A stretch of DNA of 64,000 bases from NCBI GenBank assembly GCA_022605955.1, contig JAKCOZ010000058.1:2728001-2792000 (forward strand), read 5' to 3'. A program made the position numbers and the translations under genes. A model generated the notes under the pieces. It did not search any database. It was not told where the DNA came from and was given only the letters and a program-made list of their open reading frames with translations. Source of the stretch: Rallus limicola (Eukaryota > Chordata > Aves > Gruiformes > Rallidae). Below, in pieces: positions 57,401-64,000 of this stretch (its first letter is position 1; each line of letters starts with the position of its first letter).

Positions 57401-60119
57401 TGCAAATTTATTTTTTATTAAAAATTCATCTTGAAAAGCACGGGTTTGTTGGGGGTTTTTGCATATGCTGTTTTTCTTGCTCACAATAATTGTGATTTTA
57501 ATGGGACAGTTCATCTTCTTAAAGAGTAGCTGTAAGTGCTTCCTTGAGATAAAAATCTTGACAGATTTCCAGCACAGTATTTGTATGCTAATGGAAAAGT
57601 GACATGAGTGTTTGTGAATAATTGTTTACTCTCTGTATTAGTCATATAATTCAGATACATGTGTATTACTATTTCTCAAAAGTTATGAATACTGCTCAAG
57701 TCAGAGATCCTGTTAAAAAAACCCAACATTCTGCAGCATTTTGAACATGCAGAAAGGTAGTTATAAAAGATCAATGAATAATATTGTCAAAGGTGTACTG
57801 CTGTTACACCTCCTAGAGCCAATGGAATGTGATGAATGTTTTCTGGTCAGAAAAAAGCAGAATGAGCTCTGAAACTTGCCAGAATAGAGAATAGTTTCTC
57901 TAAACTGTATACAATTTTCCTGTTTTCCAACCAACTGTACACTAACACAACTGAAGACAGAAACCTGAGAAATAATCAAGAGGCTTCAGCCTCCAGCCAA
58001 GTTAACAGCAGCAGAGTCTTTTGAGATCTTCAGAAAAGCAGACCAGCATTATACTCCTGCACCACTACCACAGCTGATAGGAAAACAAAAGTGCCAGCAG
58101 TGAGCCTGGGAGAGAGACAGAGATTAGTGACCATCCTGCAGCTTGGAAGGAAACCTATAAAACCCAAACAAAGCACAGCCTTGAAATCTTCTCTTCCAGT
58201 AACACTGAAAGGCAGCATGAACAGATGTGGTTATCTTCATGTTTCAGTGATAAATAAATGCGCATTCATTTCACAGACTAAAATTACCTAGATTGACTCA
58301 AGACTCAACAGCATGATACACAGATTGAAAAAAAAAAAATCCTTTTTGAATGCTGCTATCTTACATGCCTAGCTTATGGCCATGTTGTCCTTGCCACCAG
58401 CACGTCAATGAGAACGCAAAATCCGAGGCCACACTGGATGCCTGGATCATGGCCACACTTCCCAGATCTGAGTCCTTTGGAAGCACTGGAATTACGCAGT
58501 GTTAGGTGCAGAGACGTGAGCGGATGAACGTTTTGCACTGGAGCTTCCTTCCTTGGATACCCAGTGGCACGCACCAGGGCACAGGTTGTGTGACTGGTGA
58601 GTGGGTCAGATCCCAGATGCAGAACCAGGAGTCAGTCCAGCCTCATACCCTTCAAGTCTCTTTCCCTGCCCCTGGTTTTTGCTGATGGTACTGATGCCAT
58701 TAGGAACACCATTCAAGCCCGCAGGTGCAGTTTAACAGAACTTTACGTGGGAACTTCCTTTGAAAATCAGTGTCAAGGATTAGAAAAAATTATGTGAAGT
58801 AGCAGATTGAACTTCAGCAACTTGACCAGATGCCTTCTCAGCCTTCCAAACAGGCTGCCCCTCCAAATACACAGAGGAAGAAGAAGTTGCTCTTCTTTTA
58901 CATTGCTGTTATCAGAGAAGGAACATGCACTGTACCGAGCAAATCCTGTAAGCACAACATTCTGAGCTCAGTTAATTTTGTCCAGCACCTTTTAGGGGAA
59001 TCTCATGGCTGCCGAGAAGTCTCCCACCCTGGGAGAGAACACTGGTGGTGATGGGTAGTATCCTGATGAGGGAGGGAAGTTAAATCTTTTTTTATAATGA
59101 CCTGTTGATTAGTTTCATCATGTTTCTTTTTCTATTCATTCTTCCAATATTCCACTGTCCTTTGGGGATGACACCTGTGTCCAACATTTTTTTCATTGAC
59201 ACTTCTTCTTCCTAATAGCCTTGGGCTGCCTGCTTCCCTTCTTCACTAGACAATTACACAGTATGAAGCGTGTAGCCCACAGCTGAAATGTCACAAAGGA
59301 GAGGATGTCTTGAACTCATTATTTGGTGAGGTATGTAACAGTGAACTATTTGTGACGCTGTTTGAATAACATGGGAAATAAATTAAGTGGAACTGGCTGC
59401 CATTTTGCATATTATAATGAAGACTTTAAAAGCAATGTCTTAAAAAATTATGAAGTTGATTGAAATTATTATACATTTATTTTCTACCTCATACGTTAAT
59501 CCGGGAGTTGTGACAATGATTTCTAAATAGATAATAGAGAACAGTGAACCAACACACATGCTTTAAAAACATTATTTGAAAATTTCCTACTTTGTTGCAT
59601 AGTCATGAGGTCTGTTACTTGCACATTTAATTTCCTTTGAATACTTTTAGCCCAGTGAATTATTATAATTATTAAATGAATGTACTGAAGACCGAATAAT
59701 TTTTTAATTTTATCGCTGTCTAGATACAGGTATTTTATTGCTGTATTTTATTTTAATTTTATTGCTGTCTAGATTGCAGGTAGAAATAGTGATTATTTTT
59801 ATTTTTAATGTAAATGTTTTATTTATTCTTTTGGGTACAAGTTTTCGATTAATTTGAATTTTTAAATTAATATACATCTTACGATAGATGACAGAAATAA
59901 TCCTAAAAACAGAAATCTCATTTTCACTTGCATTGGGTTGCTTGAAACAACAATGTATTTAAAAGGCCTATGGCTGATAGTGTGCTGTAGTGGTTAGCTA
60001 ATATATACAGTTAATGTATAATTTGTTTAGTTGTCTGGGGTTTGTTTGTTTGTTTTTAATTTAAGATGTCAAACTTTTTAGAAAACCTGAAATAAAAACG
60101 AATTTTGAAATTAAGTAGA
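54474..60119. other. Intergenic AT-rich DNA
   Basis: No gene supported. Contains a small tandem repeat at 55911-55975, a T16 run at 57292-57307, and a higher-GC stretch at about 58370-58870 of unknown origin. Confidence 0.55.
55911..55975. repeat. Short tandem repeat, three copies of about 20 nt
   Basis: Three consecutive units of the form gttttccttNgaatcNttct with one or two changes each. Confidence 0.8.
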
Positions 60120-61095
60120 AGTTCCAGGGCCTGACAGAGCCAATGCCAGCTGGCTCTAGGACAGACCTGATGCTGGCCAAGGCCAAGCTTATCAGCAAAA
60201 GTGGTACCTCCTCTGGGGTAACACAGTTAAGAAAGCTGAAGAAAACTGCTCAAGACCAAGAGCAACTGCAGCCAGAGAGAGAAGTGAGAATATTTGAGGA
60301 ACAGCTCTGCAGACACTGAGGTCAGTGAAGAAGGAAGAGGTGCTCCAGACACCAGAGCAGGGATTCTCCTGTAGCCCATGAAAAAAATCATGATGTGGCA
60401 GGCTATCCCCTTGCTGCCTATGCAGGATGATGGGGGAGCAGCCCATGGAGGACCTCACCCCAGAAAAGTTGATGGTACCCGAAAGAGGCTGTGACTCCAT
60501 GGGAGGCCTTCACAGGAGCAGATACCTGACAGAACGTATGGAGAGAGAAGCCCAGGCTGGAGAAGTCTGGTGCTGAAGGTCTGCACCCCATGGGGGACCC
60601 ACACTGGAGCAGTGTGTGAAGAACTGCAGGCAGTGGGACACACTTTGGAGATGTTCACGGAGGGCTGCCTCCCATGGGAGGAACCCCACACTGGAGCAGG
60701 GGAAGAGTGTGAGGAGCCCCGTACCCCTGTGGTGGAAGGAGCAGCAGAGACAACATGTGATGAACTGACCACAACCCCCTTGTGTCACTTGTGGGGAGGA
60801 GGGAGAGAAAATCAGGAGTAAAGTAAGCCCAGGAAGAAGGGAGGGGTGGGGGAAGGTACTTTTTAATATTTTGGTTTATTTCTCATTATCCTGCTCTGAT
60901 TTTATAATTTAGTTGGTAATAAATTAAGCTAATTTCCCCAAGTCAAGTCTGTTTTGCTCGTGACGGTAATTGGTGAGTGATCTCTCCTTGTCCTGATTTC
61001 AACCTATGAGCCTCCCCTGTCCAGCTGAGGAGGGCAGTGATAGAGCAGCTTTGGTGGGTACCCAGCCTCCCACCAGGGTCAACCCATTACCTAGA
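60120..61095 (+). repeat. Avian LTR-like repeat with internal tandem units
   Basis: About 970 bases resembling an abundant bird interspersed repeat that I recall but cannot name. Landmarks are gccaatgccagctggctc near the start; repeated (c)catgggNggaccccacNctggagcag units between about 60430 and 60710; gtgatgaactgaccacaacc; a gtaataaattaa polyadenylation-type motif (AATAAA at 60918-60923); and an end of gctttggtgggtacccagcc ... gtcaacccatt. Short open frames through it (for example 60570-60821) are not genes. Confidence 0.7.
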
Positions 61096-63370
61096 GGATC
61101 TTGAGTACTGGATATTCCTTTACTGTTTAATCTCACACTACTGCCACTAATTCATCTCCCAAATGGTTACAAACAGTCCTAAATTTGCTAAAGTTGGCTG
61201 TAACAACCAAAACTCTGAAAAAGACAGCATCAGTCCTACAATGAAGCCAATGCTGGGGTGGGGCCTTCTGCATGTGCTACCATCACTCGGTTTCCCCTCT
61301 CACAGCATTCCTTCTCCCTCAGTAGCCTCACCTATGGCAGATAAACCAGGACAAATAGCTGTAACAAGCTTGTAATGACTTCCTAGGCAGTAACATCTCA
61401 ACATCTCAAACAATTCATCTGTTTGCCAATGCACATGGACATACGCTCTAACAAAGCTGTAAAAGTAAAATCAGACAGAGTGCACAACCCACCAAGTACC
61501 GGCTTTCTGTGCTATGGTGGGCTTTGTTTGCATAGATGTTGTTTATGGAAGTGGTGAAGTCAAACTGAAATAATTCATTCTTGTAACACAGCAAGAACAC
61601 CCTTTCAGTGGAAAATGTGATATTGTTATAACTCTATTGTATTTTTAGATATATTATCCTAGCCCTCAAATAACTCATGATGTCTGACATAGATGCAATC
61701 AGGGGCAAAGGAATTAATCCTCATTAGAATAATTAGATTTGATTAATCCTCATCCTCAAAGAGAAAGACATCTTTAAAGTTAGCAAGGGTAAACTCCCCA
61801 TCCTATGTACATACGTATATAACTTACACTATCACTCCATTGCAACAGTGGGACTTGTGCACATAAACACTAATTTCCTATCTGTAAATTTTACATGTAT
61901 ATTCCCACCTACTTTAAAGGCTATTTATGTTGTCAGTACAGATTATTGTGACCTGAGCATAAACAGAAATCAGATTCTTGGTGTTTCTCAGCTTTTGAGA
62001 TAGCTACTCACCTTCAAGGACTATAAAAAGAAAGAAAACTGTGAAACAGAAGCAGTTTTGACTTTGTTTCGGTTTAGACAAGAGCAGAGGTGACAGCAGA
62101 ATTTTTGAGCTCTCTTCTCCCTAGGTTTAGGCAATAACTTTGGCAGTAAATGTCCAAACCGCTGTCAATAAGGATGCAGGCAATAATTTACACAGCTTAA
62201 GATCCCATCTCTGTGCTCATTACAGAACATAAAGCTGGGAGGAGACCCACCCTGAGTCATGGAGTGGGTTCTGGCTACAGGCAGACAGAAAGCATAAACC
62301 CTCTGGCCAGCTCAGACATACAGAATATCCAGGCTGGAAAACTAAGAGGAATCTACCTCGTGGTTCACAGTGTGTAGACATTGCTGCTTTTAGCCTGATG
62401 CCCGTGATGTAGGAAACAATTATGAACTAACATGAAAGGGAAAGATTCACTTTCCAAATTTTATATTTGAAAATCTAATCTAACTACATAACAGACTACC
62501 AGAATCATCTTCCAAACTCAGCGGCAGAAAGTTCAGCCCTGTAATTTCTTCCTTGCCCTTCAAAGCCTATGGAAGTCTGAATTACACTTTCCTGCATGGA
62601 CATTACATCACCCTAGTTATAGTTTCTTTTCTGTTTTCCCTGCAAGTAAAAAGGTGTCTGAGGAATCCACACAGGTCACTGTGGATGGAGATTTTGCTCC
62701 AGGGAAGACATGAGGGAAGCCAGCTCCTGTTTCAGCACTGTGACTCCAGCAGATCTCGGATCAGCTGTGTGCCTTCTCTGCAGCCCCACACTGCTGCCGC
62801 ACAGCCGTTCACAGCACACAAGCTTCCCAAACTGAGCCTTAGAGGCATACATACATCACAGTGCACAGAACACTGTTCAAGTAGGCACAAACAAAAGATG
62901 ACAGTTAGCTTTTATAAACGATGAGAGGCAATGCAGAGGGGATGGGCTCTGCACTCACCTGCCTTCAAAACAGGAGTCTGCTGGCAGAGGCCTTCCAGAA
63001 AGAAAAAAGACAACGGATGGTTACTGTGAGCCAACTCCACTGAAAATCTGTCCTCCTATTTCTCAGCTCTTCTTTTATTCTGCACTCCTACTTATCCTCC
63101 ATATTCTCTCAGACCTTTCTTCACTTGCAATAGGAAACCTGCATTATTCAGTGCCACCACTTACATTTAGAAAAAGTATCTTTTCCTTCACTTGGAAAAC
63201 ATAAGCTTTTCCATTTCTTCCCTAAGAGTCACACTTTTTCGGTCTTCCCATACTGAAATGCAGCTGGATGCTGTCTGTTTTTCATGTGATCTCTGACTTA
63301 AACATTCAACTTGTATCAGGACTCCTGTCTGCTCTCAAAAGTGCAGAATCAGCAACAAAAACATTACAGA
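61096..63370. other. Intergenic DNA, right part
   Basis: No gene, splice pattern or clear repeat recognised. Open frames such as 62553-62924 lack coding signs. Confidence 0.55.
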
Positions 63371-63535
63371 CTCACAGAATGGACAGCGTTGGAAGGGACC
63401 TCTGGAGATCATCTAGTCCAAGCCCATTGCTAAAGCAGGATCACTTATTGCAGATAGCACAGCATACCAGCCAAGCTGGTCTTGAATATGTCCAGAGAAG
63501 GAGACTGAACAACCTCTCTGGGCAGATAACGGTTA
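63371..63535 (-). repeat. Short CR1 LINE 3' fragment
   Basis: Reversed CR1 tail and 3' region (ctcacagaatggacagcgtt, ggaagggacctctggagatc, ctagtccaagcccattgcta, caacctctctgggcag), about 165 bases. Confidence 0.88.
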
Positions 63536-64000
63536 GTTATCACTCAGACTTCAAAACTGTGTCCAGCAGGCTAGACAGCAAGGACAGAAATATTGTAAGA
63601 CACAAAGTTCAGAGAGAGAGGAATGGGAGGGGAACAGACTAAGAAGGCGATGTTACTTTGTGGAGCTAGTATATAACATGATGAGATTTTACTTGTTGTT
63701 TTAAATTTTTTTCAGTATACTTTGACCTCTGTTCATGACAATTGAAAAAAATTTTGGAAGCTCTGTAACTTTTGCAGATGAAAGATAACAGAGAAAGGAA
63801 CAAGGTGGGGTTGGTCCAGTATTCCTATTTTATTTCAGTCCAGTGTAAAGGGGGACAATAAATCTGCTGTTCCTTCAGGACATGAAATCAGGAACAATTG
63901 CCTGTCTTATTTCCTCCCCTGGCATTTCTGTCCCTTCAGCTGCTTCAGCTGGAGCCTGTGGCACTCGGGGCACATACAGCACTGCAGCACCTCTCGGCAC
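63536..64000. other. Right edge of the window, nothing recognised
   Basis: No feature can be supported in the last 465 bases. An AATAAA at about 63858 is not tied to any visible exon. Confidence 0.5.

Noticed and set aside
60192..60821. Several overlapping frames on both strands near 60.5 kb
   Set aside because: They arise from tandem units in an LTR-like interspersed repeat.
62553..62924. 123-codon plus-strand frame
   Set aside because: No family resemblance, no flanking splice sites or codon bias that would support a gene.

Overview
The window is bird genomic DNA. It holds several chicken-repeat-1 (CR1) LINE fragments that end in the typical tcatagaat-type 3' tail, avian-type LTR fragments, GC-rich CpG-island promoters, and multi-exon genes with compact introns. 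Two neighbouring genes are recognisable, both on the minus strand. The order IPO8 - CAPRIN2 matches what I know of human 12p11.2 and chicken chromosome 1. No prokaryotic features, CRISPR arrays or operons are present.

Layout. (1) 1-9568: the 5' part of IPO8 (importin-8), with coding exon 1 (9485-9568), an 8.2-kb intron 1, exon 2 (1192-1273) and the start of intron 2; the rest of the gene lies off the left edge. (2) About 8870-10560: the IPO8 CpG-island promoter and 5' leader, with a 28-base G homopolymer, a YY1 motif and a proline-coding upstream ORF. (3) About 10560-16280: intergenic DNA with one CR1 fragment. (4) 16632-48591: a complete CAPRIN2 coding region on the minus strand, assembled here from 20 coding exons whose splice phases all agree (3495 nt, 1164 aa). 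It has a polyadenylation signal at 16303-16308 and a CpG-island promoter at about 49.3-50.1 kb. Its introns hold CR1 copies, two LTR fragments and a local duplicate of one coding exon. (5) About 50.1-64 kb: AT-rich intergenic DNA with two CR1 fragments and one LTR-like repeat, and no gene I can support.

Function. IPO8 is a nuclear import receptor of the karyopherin-beta family. CAPRIN2 (RNG140/EEG-1) is a cytoplasmic RNA-granule protein with a caprin homology region, a G3BP-type binding motif, arginine/glycine-rich stretches and a C-terminal C1q domain linked to Wnt co-receptor signalling. I see no evidence that the two genes work together; they are tandem neighbours.

The observations most worth checking are: the homopolymer whose length sets whether an upstream AUG is in frame with IPO8; a roughly 94% identical, frameshifted partial duplicate of a CAPRIN2 exon; a 783-nt CAPRIN2 exon made of 13 tandem K-x-W repeats; a 42-nt candidate cassette exon; and a NAGNAG acceptor that adds or removes one alanine before the C1q domain. 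I did not find a convincing wholly new biological system.
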